From Candidatus Kuenenia stuttgartensis (GTDB lineage Bacteria; Planctomycetota; Planctomycetia; Isosphaerales; Isosphaeraceae): a stretch of 6,240 nt of DNA. The stretch's first letter is position 1, and each line of letters starts with the position of its first letter. Positions 1-6,112 of the stretch are shown here, one piece after another. The stretch lies in contig CAMBZY010000202.1 of assembly GCA_945872325.1 (NCBI GenBank), forward strand, positions 1 to 6,240. The letters are read 5' to 3'. Below the pieces are notes generated by a model. The model had not been told where the DNA came from and made no database searches. It saw only the letters and a list, made by a program, of their open reading frames with translations. The position numbers and the translations under genes were made by a program.

Positions 1-875
1 ATCAGTTCCGGTGATTGGTTCATGACCTCTCGCACTAGCCTGAGCGCCTCTTGATTATCTTTTGTGGATTCCATCAATAGTGCCAGTTCCAGTTTGATAT
101 CAGACCTGCCGGGCTGTAACTCCAAGGCCCGTTTCATGTCGGCAAGGGCTAATTTCCACTGACCTTGATCTCGATGCGCAAGTCCTCGTTGCAACAAAGC
201 ATCCGGCTGATCCGGAGAGAGATCCAGGACCCGATTGAGCCTCACAATCGCTTGCATCGGCTGGCCACGTTCGCGTTGGATTCGTGCCACACGCATGAGT
301 GCGATTGAATGGTCCACTTCAATATTCAAGCAGTCGAGATAGGACTGAAGTGCCTCGCCGGTTCGCCCCTGAGCCTCATAAAGCTCTCCAAGTTTCAGGT
401 GTGGCTCGGATTTTTGCGGTGCCAGGTCAATGGTCGTTACCAAGTGTTTGACGGCCGGTTCGAACTCTCCCAGAGCCGTTTCCGCCTCCGCCAGTCCGGC
501 CCAGACCGCCGGATCGTTTTTATCGAGTTTTGAAGCTTTTTCCCAAGTGGCTTTGGCATCCGTCCATGCCAGTAATTGATTCTGAACCCGGCCAAGTCTC
601 ACATAACCTTCAATGGATTTGGGATTTAGCTCAATGGCTCGTTTTAGATGGGCCTGTGCCGTGAGGAAATCTCCGGACTCCGTCGCTGTATCTGCCAGCG
701 ATATTTCCTGACGCAATCTTGCCATCCGCGCAGGATCATTTGTCCGATGTGCCCACAGCCAAGGGGCATGACTGCAGCCAGAGGTCATAAAACATACACT
801 TAAGACGAGCCAATAGAACCACTTACCCTTATGGAGCCGAGTTTCAGGCCAACCTTTGATTTGAACGCCATCCAT
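1..875 (-). CDS. TPR-repeat lipoprotein, C-terminus cut by window edge
   Basis: The reading frame is open from an ATG at 875 to the window edge, giving 291 codons with the C-terminus missing. The N-terminus has a basic stretch (R13, K16, K18), a hydrophobic core (about residues 19-30, WFYWLVLSVCFM) and a lipobox-like T31-S-G-C34. This predicts a type II signal peptide and a lipid-anchored envelope protein, although the usual Leu at -3 is Thr. After that come seven consecutive TPR-like 34-residue units, at about 53-86, 87-120, 121-154, 155-188, 189-222, 223-256 and 257-290. Several end in the typical helix-B form, such as RAIELNPK, TTIDLAPQ, RVLDLSPD and RALELQPG. TPR solenoids are protein-interaction scaffolds, so no enzymatic role is claimed. 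It lies 72 bases downstream of the glycosyltransferase gene on the same strand, so an export or assembly role for a glycan is possible but unproven. The TPR call is firm; the lipoprotein call is moderate. Confidence 0.85.
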   Translation of the reverse strand, partial: MDGVQIKGWPETRLHKGKWFYWLVLSVCFMTSGCSHAPWLWAHRTNDPARMARLRQEISLADTATESGDFLTAQAHLKRAIELNPKSIEGYVRLGRVQNQLLAWTDAKATWEKASKLDKNDPAVWAGLAEAETALGEFEPAVKHLVTTIDLAPQKSEPHLKLGELYEAQGRTGEALQSYLDCLNIEVDHSIALMRVARIQRERGQPMQAIVRLNRVLDLSPDQPDALLQRGLAHRDQGQWKLALADMKRALELQPGRSDIKLELALLMESTKDNQEALRLVREVMNQSPEL

Positions 876-947
876 GGCCGTGACCTCTCGATTTGATTGG
901 TTCAAGTTAACAAAACCAGCCAATTTGAACAGGTCAAAGTGGTGAGT
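876..947 (-). other. Short gap between glycosyltransferase and TPR genes
   Basis: This 72-base spacer shows the ribosome-binding site of the TPR gene but no convincing promoter or terminator. Small complementary pairs exist (GTTCAA at 900-905 with TTGAAC at 925-930; ATTGG at 896-900 with CCAAT at 920-924). They exclude each other, have loops of 19 bases and no T-tract, so they are not called as a terminator. Co-transcription of the two genes is the simplest reading. Confidence 0.5.
884..889 (-). promoter_or_regulatory. Ribosome-binding site of the TPR lipoprotein gene
   Basis: On the minus strand, GAGAGG ends 8 bases before the ATG at 875. It supports this start over a second ATG at 871, which is in another frame and soon reaches a stop. 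In-frame TTG codons further upstream have no comparable site. Confidence 0.6.
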
Positions 948-2090
948 TCAGGAATGGTCCCGGACCTCCTTAAAAAAGTCTATAAACTGGCGGCCCACCT
1001 CTTTCCATTCAAATTTCTGATGAATTCTTGCGAGGCCACGACTTGCCATTTTAGCTCTGAAATCGGGCTGATCGAGCAAATCGTTTAACGTCTTAACCCA
1101 TTCCTCTATAGAATCTTCCGTAAGGACAATCCCTCCTGATCCGAGAACAAACGGGATCTCACCCGACCGACTGGCCACCACCGGCACTCCACTTGCCATC
1201 GCTTCGATCAGAATTCTTCCCAGTTGCTCCTGCCAATGAGGCATCGTCTGCGATGGAACAACACATATGTCAAGCATATTCAACATCTTAGGTATCTGGT
1301 CATGAGCAACTCCGGTGAGAATTTTCACCACTCCATCGCCATATTTTCCAGCCCAATCACGGAGTTCTTGCTCCAAAGGGCCGCCACCCACAAAGATCGC
1401 TCTCCAACGATTGCCCGGGCCCTGAATTTGGTCCAGCACTTTCATCAAGTGCCTAAGCCCTTTTTCTTCGACGAATCTTCCAACGTAACCCATGACTGGC
1501 ACATCATTTTGAGGCCAGTTCAGATTCTGGAAAGCAAGTGGTTTCGATTCCTGATCAGGTCGAAATACTTCGGTATCCACTCCGAGCGGGATTTCCACCC
1601 AAGGCTTGTCCCGATAGTACTTCCGAAGTTTCAGGTTATCGACAATGGTTTGTCCAAAACCTGTCCATCCAGATGACTTACGCAGTGAATATCGTTCAAA
1701 CCATGAAAATGGCGGGGGATATCGTTTGGGGAGGTTCTGAAAAGTGGAATAAATCAGGGCTGAATCGACAGGTGACCATCGGGCAATCTGAAATCCTGCG
1801 TAAATGAACGGCTCTTCCCAGGCATGGACAACATCAAATCGACCATTCTTGAGGATATCGCGCAACTTTCTACTATATCGGAAGATATGTACACGACAAG
1901 TCCCTAAAGCTGGAATTTTAACCAATTCAAATGGCTCATTCTCGCCTGTTTCGCAATGCATCGGCCTGAGATCTGCATGATAAAAGTCGGGGGCGGCAAC
2001 AGTGACGTCATGCCCCTCCAAGGCCCATTCGCGGGCCAGCCTTCGATTCATTGAAACCACATAAGAATGACCAACAGTGAGGATACGCAT
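948..2090 (-). CDS. GT4-family glycosyltransferase (GT-B fold)
   Basis: The gene encodes a 380-residue protein, the usual length for a soluble GT4 retaining glycosyltransferase that moves a sugar from a nucleotide donor to a glycan or lipid acceptor at the cytoplasmic side. The N-terminal Rossmann half starts MRILTVGHSY and has VVHAW near 87-91, where H89 may be the catalytic-region histidine. The C-terminal donor-binding half has IPLGVDTEVFRP (167-178), GYVGRFVEEKG (201-211), IFVGGGP (232-238) and the family's E-x7-E motif (E288...E296), then AMASGVPVVAS. The start is well fixed: an in-frame TGA lies only three codons upstream (2100-2102) with no other start between. No clear Shine-Dalgarno precedes it; only a weak GAG is present. 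No membrane span is visible. Donor and acceptor cannot be read from the sequence. Downstream of galE, it may use UDP-galactose or a related sugar, but that is inference. Confidence 0.9.
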   Translation of the reverse strand: MRILTVGHSYVVSMNRRLAREWALEGHDVTVAAPDFYHADLRPMHCETGENEPFELVKIPALGTCRVHIFRYSRKLRDILKNGRFDVVHAWEEPFIYAGFQIARWSPVDSALIYSTFQNLPKRYPPPFSWFERYSLRKSSGWTGFGQTIVDNLKLRKYYRDKPWVEIPLGVDTEVFRPDQESKPLAFQNLNWPQNDVPVMGYVGRFVEEKGLRHLMKVLDQIQGPGNRWRAIFVGGGPLEQELRDWAGKYGDGVVKILTGVAHDQIPKMLNMLDICVVPSQTMPHWQEQLGRILIEAMASGVPVVASRSGEIPFVLGSGGIVLTEDSIEEWVKTLNDLLDQPDFRAKMASRGLARIHQKFEWKEVGRQFIDFFKEVRDHS

Positions 2091-2149
2091 CGGAGCAACT
2101 CATGATCATTTTGGAATCAAAAAAACAACGTAAGAACTTCTTGTCGAAA

Positions 2150-2174
2150 GGCTTCCAGACTATTTCTGGAAGCC
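2150..2174 (-). terminator. Perfect 10-bp hairpin around the galE stop codon; possible weak terminator or attenuator
   Basis: GGCTTCCAGA (2150-2159) and TCTGGAAGCC (2165-2174) are exact reverse complements separated by five bases. On the transcribed minus strand the loop reads AATAG and contains the TAG stop of galE. Only three T's follow the stem directly, and a run of seven T's lies more than 20 bases further on, so this is not a canonical intrinsic terminator. It could reduce read-through into the glycosyltransferase gene, or protect the 3' end of an upstream transcript. The hairpin is certain; its function is not. Confidence 0.5.
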
Positions 2175-3140
2175 CGATGGATGGGCCTGATGCCACGCCC
2201 AGGCCGACTTGATCACAGGCTCAATGGCCTTGAATTTGGCCGACCAGCCCAGTTCTTTAAGGGCTTTCGTAGGATCGCCCATCAGCACGGCTGGGTCGCC
2301 TGGACGGCGGTCGGATTCAATCACAGGAATCGGGTGTCCCGTGACGCGTCGAGCCGCTTCAATCACTTCGCGGACACTCACCCCGACACCTGTTCCCAGG
2401 TTGTAATGCACAAGACGGCCTGGCTTTAAGTGGCTTAAGACACGCAAGTGGGCATCTGCCAAATCTTCCACATGGATGTAGTCGCGTACGCACGACCCAT
2501 CGAGGGTTGGGTAATCTGTACCGTAAATCTGAACATGCGGACGTTGCCCCAAGGCCACTTGGAGAACGATCGGAATCAGGTGACTTTCCGGGTCATGATC
2601 CTCACCTATCGAGCCATCCGAGGCTGCTCCACAGGCGTTGAAATAGCGCAAGGCGGCAGCTTCAAGCTGAAAAGCGGCGGCATAATCTGCCAGTGCGTGC
2701 TCGATCACCAGCTTGGTAAAACCGTATGGATTGATCGGATTTTTCGGAAGATCTTCGGTGATCGGTGGTTGAACGTTTCCGAAGACGGCACAGGTGCTCG
2801 AAAAAACGATCTTCTTCACGCCTGATGCTACCATGGCATCCAGCAGGGAGAGCGTTCCAGTGACATTTGTTTTGTAATAGATGTCAGGTCTGACAACGCT
2901 CTCGCCGACCAGCGCTTTGGCGGCAAAGTGCATCACGGCTTCAATGTCGTGCTGCTTCATGGTTTCGATCAATTTGCCCGTGTCCAGCAAATCGCCAACA
3001 ATTAGCCGTCCCTCAGGAACTGCGGCGGCGTGGCCCTGGCTTAGATTGTCATAAACCCAGACATCATTGTGATTTGAGATCAAGTGACGCAAGCAGTGAC
3101 TGCCGACGTAACCGGCTCCACCAACGACTAAGATTCTCAT
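2160..3140 (-). CDS. galE: UDP-glucose 4-epimerase
   Basis: This 326-residue protein is a short-chain dehydrogenase/reductase family epimerase that interconverts UDP-glucose and UDP-galactose in the cytoplasm, using tightly bound NAD. The length is close to E. coli GalE (338). Visible signatures are the NAD-binding GGAGYVG (7-13), YDNLSQGH (30-37), FSSTCAVFG (113-121), the catalytic Y139-x3-K143 in NPYGFTK, RYFNACGA (165-172), VRDYIHVEDLADAH (218-231) and NLGTGVGVSV (247-256). By alignment from memory, T116 takes the place of the catalytic Ser124 of E. coli, a common conservative change. L286 sits where E. coli has Tyr299, a position that influences acceptance of N-acetylated sugars, so activity on UDP-GlcNAc is not settled. 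The gene starts 6 bases after the nucleotidase stop, in the same frame, which implies translational coupling. Confidence 0.95.
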   Translation of the reverse strand: MRILVVGGAGYVGSHCLRHLISNHNDVWVYDNLSQGHAAAVPEGRLIVGDLLDTGKLIETMKQHDIEAVMHFAAKALVGESVVRPDIYYKTNVTGTLSLLDAMVASGVKKIVFSSTCAVFGNVQPPITEDLPKNPINPYGFTKLVIEHALADYAAAFQLEAAALRYFNACGAASDGSIGEDHDPESHLIPIVLQVALGQRPHVQIYGTDYPTLDGSCVRDYIHVEDLADAHLRVLSHLKPGRLVHYNLGTGVGVSVREVIEAARRVTGHPIPVIESDRRPGDPAVLMGDPTKALKELGWSAKFKAIEPVIKSAWAWHQAHPSGFQK

Positions 3141-3146
3141 AAAGGC

Positions 3147-4175
3147 TTAATCCTTTGAATCGTTTAAGACGTCACGTATCGCGTTCAGGACTGTCTGATG
3201 CACTTGACCGTTTGTGACCACCACGCCCCGACCGTGAGCGAACCGATGGTTGCCGTCCCAATCGCGTGAGTCGGTCCAGACGAGTGGTTTGCCGTCGATG
3301 TCTGTGACTGTTCCGCCCGCTTCTGTGATGATCAGGACACCTGCCGCATGATCCCAAACCGCTTCACGATATGATGTTGACGTCGGCAGACGCAAGTACA
3401 TGTCGGCAATTCCACAAGCGACAGCCGCGTATTTGGCCTGACTGTCCATCTTGGAAATATTCTGGTCGGGAATCCCCAGATTGGCTGCCACCTGACCGCT
3501 CGTTCCATGAGGGCTGTGGTTGAGCGATTCACACATGCTGAGAAGTTCACCAGGCTGATTGGCTCGCACATGAATCGCGACGGGTTCAGCATCTTCATTC
3601 AGAGGGACTGCAAAAGCACCCTTGCCAAGTTGAGCAAACAGAATCCAGCCATGCTCATGACGACCTGGGATTACGAATTCCGGGCACGCCACAACAGCCA
3701 CTCTGACTTCTCCGCTTTCGATCAGTCCAAGTGCGACCGCATATTGGCCACCTTTGAGGTAACCTTTCGTACCATCGATTGGGTCGATCACCCAATAGCG
3801 GTTACGCCATGAATCGGTGATCGTGCCTGCCGCGTTGCCATCGAGAGGGTCACGATTGATGGTACTGACGAGGGCTTCGATGGTCGGAAACGAGGCTTTG
3901 GCCGAGTCCAGATCGTTCAGCAGTTCGGATGTAAATTCATGGCTTGATTGAAAATCAGTAACGGAAGCGGTTTCTTCAGCCATGATCGGATCGGTTGTAA
4001 AGATGCTCCTCAGAGACTTTGCGATGATTGCCTGGCTCCCAAAGTCGGCATTGGTCACTGGGCTTCCGTCAAGCTTTACTAACGGTCTTATACGCTTTTC
4101 AGTACGGATCTTATGACAAAACAGAGCGGCTTTGCGAACAGCATCAATCGCAGCGGAAAGTTCCTGATCCAGCAT
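3147..4175 (-). CDS. HAL2/SAL1-type 3'(2'),5'-bisphosphate nucleotidase (inositol monophosphatase superfamily)
   Basis: The 342-residue product belongs to the lithium-sensitive, Mg-dependent phosphatase superfamily. It most resembles the long HAL2/SAL1 form (yeast HAL2 is about 357 residues) rather than the shorter bacterial CysQ form. These enzymes hydrolyse 3'-phosphoadenosine 5'-phosphate (PAP), the by-product of PAPS-dependent sulfotransferases, to AMP. Motifs in order are D36-GSPVTNAD44, M65-AEET69, W128-VIDPIDGT136 followed by KGYLKGGQYAVALGLI, D244-SQAKY249, MYLRLP (259-264) and W274-DHAAG279. The metal ligands expected from the fold are present: E67/E68, D131, D134 and D275. The DSQAKY segment and the TKGYLKGGQYAV wording are the reason for HAL2 over inositol monophosphatase. 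The start at 4175 has a good ribosome-binding site. It is the first gene of the cluster and coupled to galE. Substrate could also include inositol polyphosphates or PAPS. Confidence 0.87.
   Translation of the reverse strand: MLDQELSAAIDAVRKAALFCHKIRTEKRIRPLVKLDGSPVTNADFGSQAIIAKSLRSIFTTDPIMAEETASVTDFQSSHEFTSELLNDLDSAKASFPTIEALVSTINRDPLDGNAAGTITDSWRNRYWVIDPIDGTKGYLKGGQYAVALGLIESGEVRVAVVACPEFVIPGRHEHGWILFAQLGKGAFAVPLNEDAEPVAIHVRANQPGELLSMCESLNHSPHGTSGQVAANLGIPDQNISKMDSQAKYAAVACGIADMYLRLPTSTSYREAVWDHAAGVLIITEAGGTVTDIDGKPLVWTDSRDWDGNHRFAHGRGVVVTNGQVHQTVLNAIRDVLNDSKD
3151..3156 (-). promoter_or_regulatory. Ribosome-binding site of galE inside the nucleotidase gene
   Basis: AAAGGA on the minus strand lies 10 bases before the galE ATG, and falls within the Ser-Lys-Asp codons that end the nucleotidase gene. 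This overlap supports the galE start at 3140 and indicates coupled translation of the two genes. Confidence 0.6.
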
Positions 4176-4179
4176 TCAA

Positions 4180-4186
4180 CTTCTCC
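4180..4186 (-). promoter_or_regulatory. Ribosome-binding site of the nucleotidase gene
   Basis: GGAGAAG on the minus strand has its GGAG core 7 bases upstream of the ATG at 4175. This is the strongest Shine-Dalgarno match in the window and supports that start over an out-of-frame ATG at 4188. Confidence 0.65.
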
Positions 4187-4416
4187 ATCAAACTGAGCAC
4201 GATCACAAGCCAGTCACCATAAGTCCAGGTCCACCAACATATCCGGATTTGGCAGAATTGAATAGCGAAAAGTCAGAGTCTGGCACAAACGCGTTGAGGA
4301 ATTTCACAGCTTTTTGAACCCGGGTGGATCGAAGTCATCGAAAAAAGATTCTGAGGCTGTAAAAAAACGTAACACTTGACGCCTCTGATATATTAGAATC
4401 GGCGTTCAAGTCATAA

Positions 4417-4436
4417 GTCGGCTAGATTCTACCGAC
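4417..4436. repeat. Short hairpin-forming inverted repeat upstream of the kinase gene
   Basis: GTCGG (4417-4421) pairs with CCGAC (4432-4436), and TAG (4423-4425) with CTA (4429-4431), leaving C4422 as a bulge and a three-base loop ATT. It lies about 110 bases before the kinase ATG and could be an operator half-site pair or a leader hairpin. A chance origin is possible. Confidence 0.35.
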
Positions 4437-4461
4437 GTGAAATCGATAAACGTATCAGGCC

Positions 4462-4476
4462 TGTGAATTGTTCACA
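4462..4476. repeat. 15-bp palindrome TGTGAA-TTG-TTCACA upstream of the kinase gene
   Basis: Six-base arms are exact reverse complements around a three-base centre, ending 67 bases before the kinase ATG. It resembles a dimeric regulator operator. Read as TGTGA-N5-TCACA it is one base tighter than the CRP consensus spacing of six, so CRP is not claimed. About one such repeat is expected by chance in a region of this length. Confidence 0.35.
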
Positions 4477-4484
4477 TTCATCGT

Positions 4485-4510
4485 GAGAATACGAGATTGA
4501 GCGTATTTTT
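4485..4510 (+). repeat. AT-rich inverted repeat in the presumed kinase leader
   Basis: AATACG (4488-4493) pairs with CGTATT (4502-4507), extendable by one A-T and two G-T pairs to nine pairs, with an eight-base loop and ending in five T's that form part of the stem. It has a terminator-like outline just upstream of the kinase start, but the stem is weak, so an attenuator role is speculative. Confidence 0.25.
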
Positions 4511-4520
4511 AGCGATTATG

Positions 4521-4530
4521 CGAATATTCG
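4521..4530. repeat. 10-bp perfect palindrome CGAATATTCG near the kinase start
   Basis: The palindrome is exact and sits 13 bases before the kinase ATG, where a bound repressor would interfere with expression. Its last base overlaps the weak GAAGAG (4530-4535) that is the only Shine-Dalgarno candidate. A palindrome of this size is expected about once per thousand bases, so it may be accidental. Confidence 0.3.
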
Positions 4531-4543
4531 AAGAGCCTCGTAT

Positions 4544-6112
4544 ATGGAACACTCGACGCACTTTTTCGATTCCGGTTCCAGCTTCAGACAATCCATCACC
4601 GAACGGTCTTCATCGATCCATCCAAAAGAAGTGGTTTCACGCGTGGACTTAAATAACGAAGCCCAGCCTCAGAAAAAAGTCAAACCCACTCCTTCGATGA
4701 TTTTGAAGCGAGAGGCTGGGACGCTCGACCAACCGGAATCGGCTGATGAACTTGGTCGTCTGCGCGAGTATCGGATCTCCAAGATTCTGGGCGAAGGTGG
4801 GATGGGGGTGGTCTACCTTGCGTGGGATGCGAATTTGCATCGATCCGTGGCTTTGAAGGTCATGAAGCGTTCGATTGCCGAGAACGAATCTTCTCGTCAG
4901 CGATTCATTCTTGAGGCCCGCGCGACTGCAGCCATCGACCACGACCATATCGTGACGATTTATCAGGTGGGCGATCACAACGGTGTCCCTTACCTTGTCA
5001 TGAAATATCTGGAAGGCCAGACACTCGAAGATTTAATCCGTAAACATAAGATCATCCAGCCTTTGGAAGCGGTCCGCATCAGCCGCCAGATTGCCGAAGG
5101 TCTTGATGCCGCCCATCGCTGCAACTTGATTCACCGCGATATCAAACCATCGAATATCTGGCTTGAAACGATTCGTTCGCGGGTGAAGATTCTCGACTTT
5201 GGTCTGGCACGGATCTCCGATTCAGCGGATCCGAATATCACTCAGACAGGCGTGATTCTTGGTACGCCTGCTTATATGTCACCAGAGCAGGCAGCGGGCT
5301 TGAATCTGGATGGCCGGAGCGACTTATTCTCTTTGGGAACCGTGCTTTACCGCATGGTGACCGGCAAGCCTCCATTCCGGGGCTCGAACAATCTGGCGAT
5401 TCTGAGAAGTCTCTCGATAGATCAACCCGTTCCACCGAATGAACACAATCCACAGATTCCGCCACGTCTGTCGAACCTGATTCTGAAACTTCTTGAGAAA
5501 GAACCAGATGCCCGTCCATCGTCTGCCATGCTGGTAGCTCAGCTTTTAGAAACGATCGAACAGGATTTGGCGAGTGGTTCGCAGGACTCATTTCGTGCGG
5601 ACAGTTTTCTGGGGAATTCTGCGACAAGGTTTGAAGCCATATCCACTCTGGATGAGATTCGCGAAGCCCCAGCCTGGGCCGCCACGGGTCCTTCGAATCT
5701 GGCAGGTGTGAATCTGGACAACATTTCGTTGGCTCCGGTGGATGAGGACGAAGATGCCTCGGACAAGAAAAACGCCAAGGCCAAGCCCTCAGCCAAGACA
5801 ACGGCGACTGTCGAAGCCGCTGTCGAGCCTAAGAAGCCGCAAAAGGTGGAAGTGAGTCCGCTCTTGCGAAAGCTCGCGGAGCAAGCGGCTATTCAAGATG
5901 AGGATGATGATGAATCGAATTACATATTCGATTCTAGATCAGCTACCCTGAACCAATGGAAACGGCGAAACTATTGGGAAAATTTCCCATGGAGGCCGAT
6001 TATTTTCACGATGTCTTTGATACTGGCAGTTGTTGTGGTGGGAATTGCAATTTATACCTTCTTCCCATCGGAATGGCTGGGTGGAACTGCGCAAGAATCT
6101 GTCCAATCATAG
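4544..6112 (+). CDS. Membrane-anchored eukaryotic-like serine/threonine protein kinase
   Basis: The 522-residue protein is a complete Hanks-type kinase that phosphorylates Ser/Thr on unknown cytoplasmic targets. The catalytic domain spans about 76-339: Gly loop G83-EGGMG88, V102-ALK105 lysine, E124 as likely helix-C partner, H197-RDIKPSN204 catalytic loop, D218-FG220, activation segment ending S246-PE248, D260 in SDLFSLG, and R324. All key residues are present, so it should be active. An unrecognised, Ser-rich 75-residue segment precedes it. A variable linker (about 340-470) is rich in Asp/Glu, Lys and Ala. One membrane span follows (about 486-507), with K473, R474, R475 and R484 on its inner side, leaving only about 15 residues outside. 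No PASTA, TPR, WD40 or other external sensor is seen. The ATG at 4544 is the first start after an in-frame TGA at 4484. The upstream GAAGAG is a weak ribosome-binding site. Confidence 0.95.
   Translation: MEHSTHFFDSGSSFRQSITERSSSIHPKEVVSRVDLNNEAQPQKKVKPTPSMILKREAGTLDQPESADELGRLREYRISKILGEGGMGVVYLAWDANLHRSVALKVMKRSIAENESSRQRFILEARATAAIDHDHIVTIYQVGDHNGVPYLVMKYLEGQTLEDLIRKHKIIQPLEAVRISRQIAEGLDAAHRCNLIHRDIKPSNIWLETIRSRVKILDFGLARISDSADPNITQTGVILGTPAYMSPEQAAGLNLDGRSDLFSLGTVLYRMVTGKPPFRGSNNLAILRSLSIDQPVPPNEHNPQIPPRLSNLILKLLEKEPDARPSSAMLVAQLLETIEQDLASGSQDSFRADSFLGNSATRFEAISTLDEIREAPAWAATGPSNLAGVNLDNISLAPVDEDEDASDKKNAKAKPSAKTTATVEAAVEPKKPQKVEVSPLLRKLAEQAAIQDEDDDESNYIFDSRSATLNQWKRRNYWENFPWRPIIFTMSLILAVVVVGIAIYTFFPSEWLGGTAQESVQS

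Larger units (their letters stand above)
4176..4543. other. Divergent intergenic region between the nucleotidase/galE cluster and the kinase gene
   Basis: This 368-base stretch must hold the 5' control regions of both directions, but no strong sigma-70 promoter is visible. Towards the kinase, an A-tract (4361-4367) precedes TTGACG (4376-4381) and TAGAAT (4394-4399). The 12-base spacing is too short for a standard pair; GTAACA at 4369 with TAGAAT gives a 19-base spacing and a weak fit. Towards the nucleotidase, TTGTGC (complement of 4283-4288) and TATTCA (complement of 4259-4264) are 18 bases apart, also weak. Several short inverted repeats lie in the half nearest the kinase and are listed separately. 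No RNA gene or conserved riboswitch core was recognised. Use of an alternative sigma factor would explain the poor matches, but that is a guess. Confidence 0.6.

Noticed and set aside
896..930. Complementary pairs in the gap before the TPR gene as a terminator
   Set aside because: The pairings are mutually exclusive, have long loops and lack a T-tract.
1224..1676. 150-codon open frame on the plus strand within the glycosyltransferase gene
   Set aside because: It is antisense to conserved GT4 motifs, shows no domain and no ribosome-binding site, and is best explained as a shadow.
2008..2196. 62-codon minus-strand frame bridging the galE end and the glycosyltransferase start
   Set aside because: It overlaps both genes in another frame, has no recognisable content, and its existence follows from the short spacer.
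4376..4399. TTGACG and TAGAAT as a sigma-70 promoter for the kinase
   Set aside because: The spacing is 12 bases, well short of the usual 16-18, so the two hexamers cannot be called as a pair.
5238..5801. 187-codon open frame antisense to the kinase gene
   Set aside because: It lies wholly inside a well-supported kinase gene, and its product is rich in Pro, Ser, Arg and Trp with no recognisable motif, as expected for a shadow of the coding strand.
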